This document shows, in pieces, positions 1 to 15,100 of a DNA stretch of 64,000 nt. Position numbers and translations under genes: made by a program. The DNA comes from Oryzias latipes (lineage: Eukaryota > Chordata > Actinopteri > Beloniformes > Adrianichthyidae): positions 18,189,514 through 18,253,513 of the forward strand of contig NC_019862.2 in assembly GCF_002234675.1 (NCBI RefSeq), in the 5' to 3' direction. Positions within the stretch are counted from its first letter, which is position 1. Each line of letters starts with the position of its first letter. Below the pieces are notes generated by a model, which made no database searches, was not told the DNA's origin, and was given only the letters and a program-made list of their open reading frames with translations.

Positions 1-175
1 ATACTCTTATCTTTGCTCCCTTCTCATCCATTCACTCATTAGTTAATCAGTGTACTATCCTTGGTTATCCCTCATTTCTGTCCGTCTCACTTTCCTCATC
101 CACTATCCGTATCATGTTCACGTCTCAAAACATTTTAACTCTAGGTATGGTGAAATAAAATACTGTTTGACTCAC

Positions 176-3100
176 GTGAGTCGAAGGAAACATTGGCATA
201 TGACTCAATCTGACATTGCTCGCTGACGGTTGTGAGAGTTACGTTGTACACCTGACCACACTGCAGCTCTGTCAGGTTACAGTGGAACTCATTGGTCACA
301 CAGGAAGCCACAAAGCCATCTGTTGCCACTGCAGTCACAATGTAAGAGCTGGCCCCGATGGCAGGGCTCCAGGAGACCTCAGCTGTGTTGTTGTAGCAGT
401 CGAGGCTAGCTGCCACGTTTCCAGCTGTGCATGGACCTACAAGACAAAAAGAGATTACTACCACCAAATCTTTATCTCATTCAAAGTGTTTTACACCTAC
501 AACAGTGAAAAAGAAACCCATAACTTTGTGATGTGTATACAAAACAACTGAGCAGCCGTGTCACAAATGATTATGCAAGAATTTTGTGGTAGACAGATGA
601 CTGAAAAAGATTGCGGAATGGGCTGTTTTTAGGATGCATAACTTCTTGATTGTCAACTGATTTGTTAAAGGGCATTAAAAAATACCAGATGTGTCAAGTG
701 AGACTTGAATTTTTTCAAGAAAGGGCAAGAAAAAATTAGATCTTTCTAAATAAAAATGAACACGTGTTAGGGAACAGCACCTGAAATCAGCAAGACAGTG
801 GTAGACATGCTGCTGTTGAGTGTCTCCCCGATGGCAATGACAGTAGTGTAATAGATGACTCCACAGTGGAGGTTTTCTACACTGCAGAAAGTGTCGTTGG
901 TAAGGCAGGTCAGTGAGTGTCCGTCACGTCCAGAGAGCTGAGCCTCGTAGCCTATGGCACCAAAGCTGGTCTCCCATGACACGGTTCCCTGGTTTGTTCG
1001 ACAGTCCACGCTTGTCTGCACATTATTGGGTGGACACGGTTCTGAAAGAAGAAACTTAAATGCAGATGGAGCACGTACAGGAAAAAGCCCTAAATCTATT
1101 TTTGAGTGTAGGATTCCAAAACAAAAATCAAGAAAAAGCAATGACCAGTTAAAACTGACCAGTTATGTTAATGCTTTTCTTTATTTTTGCTTTAAATGAA
1201 CCCTGTGAGTCAGGGTTCACCTTCTCACAGCTGTTTACCCACCTGTCATAATGGTAGCTGCTACAGTAGAGACAGACACATCGCTGCACGCTTCATTGTG
1301 CGCTCCAACTGTGATGTTGTAGATTTGTCCACAGCCCATGTTGTACAATGCACAATAGGTGTCGCTGGTAGTGCAAGAGACTACAAGTCCTTGGTCTGTT
1401 TCACCAATGACTGTGTAGTTTACAGCTCCACTGGCCAAATCCCACTGCACCTGACCAATCGTCAGGCTGTACTGAGCGGTGATGTGATCAGGGATGCAAG
1501 GCTCTGAGGGAGAGGACAGACAAGTGTGTGAATAACATACTTTCAGCAGCTTTAAAGCACTGTTGTATTGACAAGATTAAGAGTATTTTTTTCTATGGAG
1601 TCATTTCAAAACTGCAAATGGTTTTTTTATTTTGGAAAAAAATATGAATCTTGTATCACAAACAAATTGTTACGTTATTGTTTCAATGTGATCTTTAGTT
1701 ATTTTGTTGACTGCACACATTGCTGTGTACTTTGCTGGATTTATACAGAAATGTTTAAATAAAGTTGGTACTTGTATTATTTTGTCTTATCTATTTCAAA
1801 GAGACTGTGGACATTACTTTATTGACATTGGTGTATCAACATCAATCAGCACCATCAATATCAAATTAAAATTCACTTAAAAAAATCAATATTAATTAAT
1901 TGAACCCATTAACAAATTTTCCTTTGAAGTAATTCTTGGTTTGATTTGGCAAAAAAAATGCTTTTGTTAGGTTTAAATGTAAACTGTTTTATTTAATTAT
2001 TAAAATTTCCATCATTTTTCAGTTTCTGTCACCAGTTTAGTGAAAAATTGTTTTCACAACAAAATAAAATTCAGTTTGAATTGAAATTTAAAAATAAATT
2101 GATATTGAATAAAATAGAAATATACATTTGGGAATCAGAACTGAATTAATTTAACTTTTGTGCAGAGATATTCAGGTCTTTACTGGACTCACCTGTGACC
2201 AGTAGTCCACTCGTGTCAGCGATGCTGTTGCAGGAGTCTCCAATAGCTTTGACAGACACAGAGTAGCTGTGACCACAAAGCAGCCCTTCTAGTGTGCAGG
2301 TGGTCATGTTGGTCTCACAAACTGCACTGCTTCCAGACGCAGACATGGCCAAGACCTCGTATGACAAAGCTCCAATACTTGGATACCAAGAAACCTCAGC
2401 CGTCCTTGTGTAACAGTCCATCATTGCTTTGATGTATCTTGGTTTACAGGGTGCTAAAAGGCAATTAATTAAAAAATATTACATGACAACCACTGCATAG
2501 TATGCAGCTTTGCATACTCATACCAAGGGCATGTTTGGTTTCAAAGAAAACGAAAATGTTTAAAAAAGAAATGGGTCTTGGTGCCAAGCCCTACCTGAGG
2601 GTGTCTCAACCACAACAGAGGGGGGACTGCTGCAGTATCCATCAGAGGAGACCACAGAGGCTTGATAAATTTGACTACAGCCAAGTCCTGTGACATTACA
2701 AGAGCCTGTTGTTGTGCCCTGACAGGAAGTGATCTGATTGTTGCTGTCCCGCAATGAGGCGATGTAGGAATCAGCTCCAGGGCTCTCAGACCAGGAAACA
2801 ATCAATGCATTGGCTTCACAGTCCATCACAGAGGAGATGTTTGCAGGAGTACATGGCACTATGAATAAGAGACAGAGAGAAGAGTTAAAACGATGCCTAC
2901 ATGTATGCCGTCAATGAAGAGAGAGGGTCTAGTGTAGCAAAATCCCAATTAAAAACACAAGAACATTTTGGAATGTGCTATATGCACATTTTTTTCTGAA
3001 GCTGTCTGACTAAGTTACAGCAGAATAAATATTGTTTGTTGACCAACTGTCTTTTAAACAATTAAAGTAAAACTTTGGAGTCAATATTTCACAATCATTT

Positions 3101-6100
3101 TAAATCATGGATCTTTAGATCTGTTTTTTATTCTGCTTTATTTGTTAAGGATCTTACCAGTCTTGATGGTCACTCTCTCACTTGGTTTGCTCTTGCACTC
3201 TATGTCCTCAGCAGTCACAGTGGCTGTATAATGCTCTCCACAGTGGAGATTCAACAGATCACACTTGCTGTCAGGAGATCTGCATTGGTCAACGTGGCCA
3301 TCTGTGCCCACTGCTGTCACTGTGTAAAGCTGTCCCCCATTGCTGAAGCCCCAAGACATGGAGGCCACATTGTTGCTGCACCTCAGATTAGCTTCCAGCC
3401 TTTCAGGAACACATGGCACTAAAAGGAAGGGAACATGTTGGCTTTTCTTTTCTTTTTCAACTTAAAGTAGCATTTTTCTCTTTGAATACTTTTGTTCTGG
3501 TAGAAATATGGATGAAGAGGCATGTGTACCTGTTCTGGTGATGAGTCCTTGACTCTCTGAGCTGTTGCACATTCTCCCTTCAGCTGTGACATGCAGGATG
3601 TACATTTCTCCACAAGGCAGACCGGAAATTTCACAGCCACTTTTCGATGTGGTGCAGCAGCTGGGTTTGCCTCCATTTATCTCTTCTATCATGGCCGTGT
3701 ATGTAACTGCACCAGGAACAGCTGACCAGGTGATGGTCATGGTTCCATTCTCGCAGTTTACTAACTCCTTTATATTATCAGGGGGACAGGGAGCTGAGTG
3801 ATGAGAAACAAAGTTTGGGATTTAGATTTAAAGACATCTTTTTTTTCCATTTTGAAATCAAAGTTTTTTTAATGACACTTTTGCTGTTAAGTTTAATTTA
3901 CCAGTCTCAGTGACTACAATGTTACTGGGTGAACTTGTGCACTGCTGGTCTTGTGCCATCAGGGTAAAAGTGAGATTTTGGCTGCACGGCAGTGGTGGGA
4001 GAGAACACGTCCCATCTGTCCTGGAGTTACAGTCAAATGTCTGGACGGCGCCCAAACTGTCCGTAGCCATGACGATATAGTCTTCAGCTCCATCAGAGCT
4101 GTTAAACATCACCCAGGCTGAGTTTGCAAGGCAGTCGATCTCAACATCCGACAGATAAGGAACGCAGGGAACTATGGGCAAAAAATAAAGGGGAAAAAAA
4201 AGAATTTGACCATTCCATTAGATTTTCTGGTTTTGACATGTTTTATGCTCATTTTATAGTTTTTAGTACCTAATCCATTTTTGGGATTTCTAGCTTCATC
4301 AATCTGTAATCTTACCTAACTTGGTGCATGCAGGAAATGTAACATTTAGACAGTACTGGATTAATGATGCACAAATAGAAATACAAATATTTAAAACAGT
4401 AAATAAAAATTGTTGTTAAACAGTTTTAGCTTGAATTGTAATGTAATGAGAAAAAAATAATATCTAAAATATATAGTAGTCAGACAAACAGACAGTCAAA
4501 AATAAATTTACTCTTTAACAAAAGATAAATATTAGTGTCTTTACCAGTTTTAATCATCTCTGTAGGACTGCTTTTGCCCACACATTCATTCCTGGATGGT
4601 GTTATGGTAACGTTGTACTCTGTCCCACACTTCAGTGAGCTGAGATTGCATCCTGTGTCTGTGCCACTGCAGTTATGCTTTTGACCTGCAGCATCAACTG
4701 CAGTCACAGAGTGCACCAATCCTGTGATGCTGGTGTTCCAGGTGATAGATGCAACTCCCGTGGCACAATTTATTACAGGAAGGAAGGAGGAGAGTGGGCA
4801 GGGAGCTAGGAGAAAAGATAGAAAATAAAAATTGAAATGAAAAGTAAAACATATCTCTTTCCTATTTTTGGTAAAATAAATGTCATTCACCTGCAATGAC
4901 TGTTTTTACTGGGCTCAGGGAACTGTTGCAGGCCTTATCTTGGGCTCTTACTGTCACCTCATAGGTCATGTCACAATTCATGTTGTGCACTACACAGTAA
5001 GGTTTAGCTGTTGTGCAGCCAGTGATGTGACCTGTCTTGCTCCTTAAAGAGGCATGGAACTGCAAAAAGTGACCTGTTGACTGCCAGGTTAGGTTGAGAA
5101 CACCAGACGGACAATCGAGATGGTCCTGGATGTTCTCTGGCACACATGGTGCTGGTGAGAACAAAGAAAGTAATTAGAAGAAGATAAGATAAGGTACATT
5201 GAAGATAAGATCCTAAATTGATACTTGACAGCTTAGTTTCAGTGTTTTTCTAGTCAAACACGATCAATACTGCAGAAAAAAGGTAGGAATGAGCCTGTTG
5301 TAAAAAAGAAAAAAAAACAACATACTATAAATTGTATTTGTTAAAACCTAGAAAAATTGACAGCTGTTTGAATTGTGTATTGCAGGAATAAAATATTTCA
5401 ATAAGTACTGACTTTAGCTAGATTGAACCAGGTAATTGCAAATTTGAACTTACAGAAAAATGCCCCAAATTGCATTTTAAATTGCATATTTTTTAAAGTG
5501 CAAAGGAATGGACATCACATAATAATTAGAAGTAGAAAAGTCAAAACCATGTGCAAAAAATCTGCACGTGTATAAAATAGATTCTTTAAATCAGTGTGAG
5601 CATCTAAACTTCAACTGTAACTGATTAAAGCTTTGATTCATATGCATTGGTTGTGCAGTTTGTTCTTGCCATTGAATTCTTAATTTAAGCACGTCCAGGA
5701 GAGTATAGTAGCTTCTAAGAGAAATACAGTGTGCTAGACCAGAATTTTTTTATGGTTATTTGTAATTGAGCTTCTACTCAAACTAAACTTAATATGTAAG
5801 CAAATATGGCTCAAATTAATAAATGTACCTGTGTGAATAGTTTTCATGCCACTCCTGGCTCCGAAGCAGTTCTCATCTATACCAGCAACAAAGACCTTGT
5901 ACTCCTGGCCACACAGCAGATCAGGTATTTGGCAGGTGGTACTGCTGGTGTTACAGGACCACTGGTCGCCTTTTGTGTTTTCTGCCACTGCCATGTAGGA
6001 GACTGATCCTTGCGAAGCCTCCCATGAAACGGTGATGTTGTTGGATTCACAGGAAGAGTCTATCCTCATGTTGGTGGGAGGACACGGAGCTGGAGAAGAG

Positions 6101-9100
6101 CAGGAGAAACGTTAGGCAGATCACTTACTAACATCATCAAACAATGTAAAACCAGACCAAAAATAAAAAGGAACATACCTGTTATAATTCTGCGCCAAAA
6201 GTTTGAAGGGCTGGGACAATTTTCTCCCTGTCCGGTGACACTAACGCTGTATGTTTCTCCACATTGCAAAGAGCTAATGTTACACGAAGAACCATTGTTT
6301 GAGCACCCCTGTGTTTGAACACTGTTAAATGGTTTAGCTTTGGCATCATAATAAAGGATCCCTCTGCCAGGAGTCCAAGAAACCTCAACCGTGTTTGTGT
6401 TACAGTCTAGTGTGGCCTTCAAACCACTATAAGGACAAGGACCTGGATAGTAAAGAGAAAAATGAATTAATTTTAGGTATAGCTTTCTTTAAAGTTCTAA
6501 TTAAATGCTGTTTATGTCATAACTAATGAACATTTCCATAAAAGTGAGCATAAAGCTCAATGTCTAACATCAACAAAGATGTACTTTTTCTGTGACGCAA
6601 AAAAATACTGACAGATAATTTAATTTCAAGCATGAATACAAACGTTTTCCCAAAGTTAATGTTTAACATTTGTGGATTTGCTTTTATTTTTACATCAAAC
6701 TCTTCCAAATGTTGCCCAGCAAGCATATGACTCTTTTTTAGGCCATTGTTTTAACCCTATGGTGATGTCATTGGTGCAGTGTTTATTTTTGTGTGGTTCT
6801 GTTTTTTACCTGTGGTCACAGTGATGGTCTCACTAACCAAACTGGAACAGGTGTCATGAAAGGCCACCACGGTTATGTTGTAATCCTGCCCACACCCCAG
6901 GTCAAAGAAGTTGCACTCAGTGCTACTGCTGGTGCTGTTGCATTTAGAAGTGTGGCCAAGGCTACCCCGGGCATAGACGGTGTATGATGTGGCCCCAAGC
7001 GCTGAATCCCACGTAACCATGGTAATATTGACATCACAGTTTACGATTGCTACGACGTGGGTGGGAACGCACGGGGCTGGTGAGTGACAAAAAAAGAATA
7101 ATGATGGTTACTTTGAAAGATCTCCTGCACACACACACACACGTACATATATATATATTTTTTTTCTAACTGTTAGAAACTTTATAAAACAGGTGTAAAA
7201 GGCACACGCGCTAATGTGGTGCTGCTCCTTAGCACTGCAAGACAAAGAGGAATAATGTTGAATTGATACTAAAATATAGCTTTTGGTATATATTAGACCA
7301 TACCAGCAAATATTTTTTCACAAGAAAGAAAGAAGAGAGTCCAGACTGTAAGAAGGCAAAGACGATTGATATAGCAGAAAAATGCATTGGGGTTACTGGA
7401 TCCTGATTAAACTTCCAGACACTCTGCACATCATGATCCTGAATCAGCATTGTCCTCAGACAGACTTGTTAAGATCAGATGCTCAACAAATATCTGCAGG
7501 TTTTGTCTGACAGTTGTAATAACTGTATTTTATACTTTTTACAACAAATTAATAAGAGAGCCGCTAACTAGATTTGCTTTTCTAATACCGGTAGTTTGTT
7601 TTAGTTCCAGTAGTTCGTAATACTTTATTTGAGTTTTGGATTTGAAGTGTATATCTCAAAAATATTCTGTAGCTGAAAGCAAATGAGTAGTGATACATTT
7701 GTTTGTAAATAATTCTCCAGCAGAAACACAGAAGCTAGTTTTTTTTTTACTATTTTCCATAAAGACCTAAGACTGGAATGACTAGAATCTCCGTAAACTG
7801 CCTGCTAAAAACTTTGATGATCAATGCAGTGTTTTTTTTAATTTTGAAATTGACATTTTTAAATAAATCAGCCGAATACTGCAGACGATTCACAGCAAAA
7901 GTATTTTTAAGTTATTTTAGTTTTGTTTTTAAGACAAGTTAAGCGGAAACTGTTAGGATAGGGATATTTGACCCATTGCTTACATTGTATAGAAAAATTA
8001 GGATAAAAGAAATACCTAATGACACTTTTTTGCCAAATACATGTTGGTTTGTGTACATTTCTAGATACTGTATACTTCTTGAAGGTCTGTTACAAGTTTT
8101 TGATACTAATCTGCATGCCAGCTATTTACATTACATGGTGATATTCAGGACATTTTTTAACATAAACTCACCAACTGTAATTGGAAAGGGTATTTGTACT
8201 TTTAGATGCAAAGAGAAATTCAGCCTGCTAGGTGTGAGTACCTGTTTGGAGCACCTGGGCGACAGCCGGCTCACTGCTGCATGAGTTGGTGCGGCCTACC
8301 ACACTGATGGCATACGTCTTTCCACAGCTCAGCTGGTTGAAGGTGCAGTTGGAGCCGCTGGAGTAGCAGGTAGCTGTGAGTCCTCTACTGTCTGTCGCTG
8401 TGACCTCCTGAGTCTGGTCAGGGCCTGAGTGCTCCCAGGTGATCAATGCCACGTTAGTGCTGCACTGCAAACTCACAGACACTTGGTCTGGTTTACAAGG
8501 AGCTGGAAATGCAAAAAAAGGGGATAAAACATAGGAAAAAGGAATAAGTGAAGGCCATGAGACAGTTTTGGTGGTTCTACTGTTTTATATTTTTAATATT
8601 TTCCTAACACAAAACAATAATCAATCCATTTTACTTTAAAGCAAATTCTATATATTTTCTTACACAAAAAACTGCTTTTCCAGCATTTTTTTTTAATCAA
8701 AGAATTATTAATATAATTTTTTTAAGTGTACATGACAGCAGATTTTAAATAGTTATGTAAAAAGTAAATTGAAAAAAGTGTCTTTATAATATTACCACAT
8801 TGCCTCAAACAAAGTGGTAAATATCTAACAAAGTGAAACTCAGACGAGACTTTTCCTCTTCACTTTCTTATAGTTGAAAAACCAATAGTTTTAGTGTTTA
8901 CCCAACAACAATTTAAAAGTAACTCCAAAGAAAAAAAAATCCTTTAAAATAGTATGGTCGTTTTTTTAAGAAAGGGAAATAATAATGTCAGCAAATATTT
9001 GTTACACCTCAAATATCTAATAACTGTGCTCAAATTACGAGACAATATTAGAAAAATAGTATTAAACTCCTATTGGCTCAAATCCCGACGTATTTGTCTA

Positions 9101-12100
9101 TTTGGAGCAAAAGAAAACTTTTATCAACAGTATTTAGTAATGAATTACATTATCTCAGCAATACTTGTACAAATCTTTTTTTTCCATAAACAATATTTTC
9201 TCTCTTTTAAATAATGCTAAATCTTCACACTATGTTCTTTTACCTGAATAGATCTGGTAGTCTGAGCCCTGGATGACGGCACAGTCAACAGATGAAATGG
9301 TGACAACGATGCTGTACAGGAGGCCACACTTCAGGTTGTGAATGGTGCATTCAGGACTGGTGGAATTACAGCTCACACGGGAGCCGTCACTGCCAATGGC
9401 GATGGCAGTGTACAAACCAACATTCCCGACGCTTCCTCTCCAGTGCACAAAAAAGCTGTTGGTGCTGCAGTTCAGCTCGGCTTGCAGGTGGTCAGGCAGA
9501 CAGGGAGCTGTTTTGGAGGAAGAAAACGTTTCCATTCCACGATCTGGTCGGTGATTTTTCTGATCAAAGCAAATACAAAAGTTGAACTCTTACCTGAGTT
9601 AAAAGTTAAAGGTGAAGAACTGCTGCTGCATGATGCGGTGGAAGCAACCACAACTGCTGAGTACTGGTGTCCACAGTCGACTTTTACTGAGCAGGTTGTT
9701 GAATTAGTAGAACAGGAAACAGTGTGGTTATGGGTTCCAGTAAAGGTAGCTCTGTAGGAGATGGCGTATAAACTGGGAGTCCAGTTGAGAATCGCCAAGT
9801 TAGCACCACATTCAGTTTTGACTACCAGGTTAGTTGGAGCACATGGAGCTAAAAAAAAAAGGAACAAACATGTTAATTTGATTTTCCTGCAAATCCCTTT
9901 GAAAGAAAGTTAGAAGAAGCTTAGAGTATACAGGTATATAAAAGCAATGATATCCATACTATATAGAAAAATCATAAGGAATTTCAGTGATTTATTCATA
10001 AATATAAATCATATCCTTCCTCTTACTGCAAAAAACTATATTATTAGATTAAAATTGTATTTTAGCAAATACTTTGCAACAGGTTGTAAATGACATAAGT
10101 TAAAATAAGTTACTTTTGGTTTGTGTCAAAGATTAAATTGACTAATTCTATTAAAGATTCATTTAAAAAAATGTAAGTATCTAATTATTTGTAAAGTAAC
10201 TTAAAAATACAGCTTATTCAATATATTGGACAGATACTTTTCTGATTAATAGGTCAGTCATTTAGCTGGCTATAGTCAGGGGCAGAGCTATGAGGGGGCA
10301 GCTGCCCCCACCAGTAAAAAGCTTTGCCTCCCCAATTTTTAAGTCAATATTTGCATCATTATTGACAAAGGTTAAGAAATCACAATACAAGTTTCTTTAG
10401 GCATTGCAAAAATAACAAAAGCAGTAATTTTCATAGCACCTCAGCTAAAAGAAGTGCTGTTTTTATTATTAACAATAATAAAGCTGTGTGAAATTGATAT
10501 GTTTGATCTAGTCCCTTGTTTTGGCCTTCCACTTTGCTTTTTTTCCTTTGCCCCCCTTCTAAAATATTTTATCCCCTTCCCGCCTGTCTATAAAACTTTT
10601 AATAGAAAAATGTTCCTGTGTGCACTGAATATTAGGAATCAATTAATTTTCTTTAAGTATAACTTTTTTGCTCAGTCATGACAGTAGCTCTGGTGGACCT
10701 CGAAGGGATCAGAGCATTGCTGTAAGAAGATCTTCTACCTGTTGCACTATGTGTCTCTCTGCTAAAGACACTGCTGCACGCAGAGTTCTTGGCAGCAACT
10801 GCAAATGTGTGCAGATCCCCACAATGCAGCCCGGTGACAGTGTAAAACGTCTGAAAGGTGTTGTAGTTAGCAGGAGTGTTCTTGTCGTCCTGCGAGTGGA
10901 TGATGTATTCCACTCCGCTCTCTGCACTCAAGTCCCAGCTCACTGTAATTTCATTGTTGTTGCAGCTTGTCACAGAGGTCACACCAGTAGGGGGACAGAT
11001 AACTGAAAGTAGGAAAAGGGAAGCATGGTCATTTCAAAATCTATTGATGTCAGAAATCATAATCAATCAGCAACATTAATAACAAATGTTCAAATCAAAT
11101 ATCAATCATCCAGGTCTTTATGATGCTGTAAAGGAAGGAAACTGGACTTTATGTTTTGTCTCTGGAGGCGGTACTTTTAAAGGGATAATTCCTGAAACTC
11201 ATTTAACATTTTGTTGATCTTAAAGAGGGGAATTTTTCCACATAAAAACAAAAACATCTGAGATCTTCTAATCACAAGTCAGTGGTTGAACAACCAACAG
11301 GTTTTTTTAAGCAGAGGTAAATATACAAAATTAGCAATGAATGACCAAAAAATAAAAAAGAATGTCTTGAATCAAATATTTAACATTTTGATTACTTTGA
11401 GACTCTTGTCACTGGACAGATTAAATGTTTTTCAAAATTTAAGCGTACAGTAATTTTATTTCTTTAATGGCAACAAAAAAAAAAAGTGCAAAAAATGAAG
11501 TGCAACCTTTCTTTATAATTTTTGGAAAAATAAAAAGTAGTGGACACCAAGCTTTTTTACAATTAGCTGTATTGTCAAATATTTTTCTTTTTTTGGGTGG
11601 GGGATCAGATTTGGAACAGTTAATTACAAAAATATGTCATTTAAATTCTTAATTGTGTAATTTTCACAATTGAATGTAAACAATCATTGCTCTGACCTGT
11701 TTTCAAAAATAATGGTGTGCTGGGTTTGCTCCAGCAGCCTCGCTCCTTGGTGGCGACAGTGATGGCGACTGTCTCACCGCAGTGCAGGTCTGTGAGGGAG
11801 CAGCTTGTTCCATTGGAGGAACAGTTATGGGCATGTTCATCCATGACGGATGGTAAAGTCTTCACTACGTACAGTTCTGCCCGCAGGGCAGCGTCCCAGG
11901 TGACATGGCCCACGTTACCATCACACTGTAGAGATGCTTGGATGTTGGTGGGGGGACAGGGCCCTGTAGAAAAGATGGCAGACAATGAAAGAGGAGAACA
12001 GTGGAAATGTTAGGAGACTAGACTGGGAGATTGCAAAGGTTGATTTTTAGCAACTATAAGTTTATTGACTTCATTTATTTTGAATGATCTAAAATGCAAT

Positions 12101-15100
12101 TAAAGAAAATGCACAGGAAGTAACACAACATAATCTAGAAGGAACTGCATCAAAGGTTCCTGAGATGCTTTTCCTGCCTGGTTACCTGCAATATAGGGGT
12201 AGGGGTTGCTGTCGAGGCCAATGCACTGATTAGAGGAGGGAGTGACAGTGATGATGTAGAGCTGAGCACAGTGCATGTTTGGTAGCAGACAACTTGAGGC
12301 ATTTGTGGTGCACTCTTTCATGTCGCCGTCTCTGCCAGCTGCAGCCACATGGTACGACGTGGCACCAAGGCTTGGTTGCCAGCTTACCTCAGCTGTGTTG
12401 TTCTCACACAGCAAGGAAGCACTGACATTTGTGGGGGCACAGGGGGCTGACAGGAAAGGGAAAAAAGGAGAAGGGTTTGTATGCTGGCAAACATCCTGAG
12501 CAATGTATGTACAGACACATATAAAACATCAGGCTATGGATCATTCAGGTCTTACCAGTCTGTATGCGCGTCACTCCAGAATAGCTGCTGTTGCAGTTCC
12601 CAGCCACAGAAATGACCTCAACATTATACGTGTGGCTGCACCGCAGGGAAAGCAGGTAGCAGTCAGTTCCTTGGCTGCTGCTGCAGGATGCTGTGTGGTC
12701 TCCTGAGTGAGCTTTTACATAGAAACTTTCCCTGCCCAATGTCTCATCCCAGCTCACAAAGGCAATGCCGGTTTCACAGGAATATTCGTATCCCACGTTT
12801 ACAGGGGTGCAGGGTGCTAAATAAATAAGAGAGGGCAGTCAATCTTGAGTTACTAAAGACTAGAAAAATGTAAATAAAAAAAACTCAGTTAGTAGCACTG
12901 TCATACCAGTGACAATCTGAAAACTAGAGCTGGGCTTGCTTGAACACTGGACTCCCTGGGCAACAGCGTGGACAGTGTAGGTGTTTCCACACCGCAGCTG
13001 ATCCAGCAAACAACTGCTGTTGGTGGATGAGTTGCAGGACAGGGAGTCTCCCATGTTGGACACTGCGCTCACCATAACACTGACCGCAAACTTGTCTTTA
13101 GCCCAGCTCACCAAGGTCCGGTTGGTAACACAAAAGTTAGAGTAGTTTTGAAGTATTGGTGGACACGGAGCTAAACATAAAACACAAAAGAGTTACTTTG
13201 AGTGAGTAAAATATTGCATTATCACAATAAAAAACCGAAGCTATTTTCCAAGGTGTGCATTTCTTGAAACTACTGTATTATTTCAAATAAGACATTAAAT
13301 TAGTTTGGTCTTTGCCACCATGAAGCCCTGAGCTAACTAAAGCTGATGCTGGATGGTAAATGTATACTTTACGCACTTTTAAATCTACCACAAGGGATAT
13401 CAAAGTGAAGGTCAAAAATTACTTCTATCCATTTGACTTTTGTTTAAAGTTTTTGGTTGTGTTTAAATATTTAAAAAATAAATACCGGTATTTAAAAATG
13501 TTAGAATTTCTTCTTCTAATTTAAAAAAAATAAAAAATTTAACAATTCAGAAGGAATGATCTGGGGAATATTTTATTTTTGGATTCTATCTCACATAAAC
13601 AAACAATTACATAAATCCCTACCAATGATAAATCTGTATGAGCTGTCAGAGTTGTTTGATTAGAAAAAGTATATAAATATTTAACACTCACTTCTCATAT
13701 TTTTTTAATTTTACAACCAAAGATAAAAGAAAAGTCCACCTGTTGTTATGTTGGTCCTTGCTAGAATGGAGCTGTTGCACTTGGTGTCTCCTGCCAGCAC
13801 AGTGATAGTGTAGTCCTCTCCGCAGTGCAGGGCAGAGAACATACAGGATGTACCAGAGGATTGACAGGAGTCCACATGTCCACTGGCCTCAGCTACAACT
13901 GTGTAAGAATTTGCTCCAGCACTGGCATTCCAAGTCACCGTCACATGATCAGTGAGGCAGTTCAGGGAAGCTTTCACATTTGTGGGATCACATGGAGCTG
14001 AAAGTGCACAAAAGACAAACAAAGCAAGGATGAGTTATTAAAGCTTGAAATTCTTCGTCTGATATAAAAACCCACTTCAATGAAAATTGTGTTTTGGGTA
14101 TTTTAACATGCTCTTGTTGCATTTGTTGATGGAAGGTAAACATCAAGAAACTTAAGGTTAAAACTGCATTTCTGAGTATTTTTTCAAATTGAATCAGCAG
14201 CAGATGAAAAAATGCTGCTGGAAAAAGCTTGTAGCTGTGACGTTTTTGCTACAATTGGTGGGCCACAAGCTCCCTATTCTGCTTCATCCTGATGTATTCA
14301 CTTCCAGATGGCAAGATCCATGTACGTCTTTGTTTTCCTCGCCTGAGCTGGCATCTGACTCCAAACTGTGCGGCTAGACAGCTCCAAGATTGTTCACCAT
14401 TTTTGTTGCACCAGTAATGTTAGGAGTAGGAGGGGCTGTGAGCTCAGAGGTGAATTTCTAATGAACTACTGCCGCTCTGCTGAAACTATGTGGAAAAAGA
14501 TACAAGTTGTTTTTTAATTTTGTCTAAAAATGGCATAATCATAGTTAAAGGATCACTGGGAATGCTTAGACTTTAAAGCTCTTATTTTATTTCATCGTAA
14601 AAGCAGCCCTTTAAAACAAGGCTGTCTATGTAATCTCTCCTCACAGTATTGGAGATAAAGAAAGAGATCAAAGCTAAATTTACATTTCACAATTTATAGC
14701 AAAAATCACATTCACATGTTTTACATGTAAGTTCATCAGTGTTCATAACGAAATGAATAAATATGCAAAAAAAATAGTTTATTTATATTTTCTAGTCAAC
14801 ATTTAGATTTTAAAACAGTTTTTTATGGGTCCTTGTGGAAAAAAGGGGTTAAACATTGACTTACTTTTTATACACATGTACTTTAATTACCTGTTGTTGC
14901 TGACACTGTGGTGCTCCTTGAGCTGTTACACCAGTTGTTTAGAGCAACCACACTCAGGGAATAAGTCTGTGCGCACTTCAGGTCAGGGAAGAGGCAGCTT
15001 GCATTAGTGGAGGAGCAGGAAGAAGAGAAGCCTCCTGCTTTAGTCACTGTGGAGATGTATGATGCAGCACCGGCAGATGGACTCCAAGATGCTTGCAGGG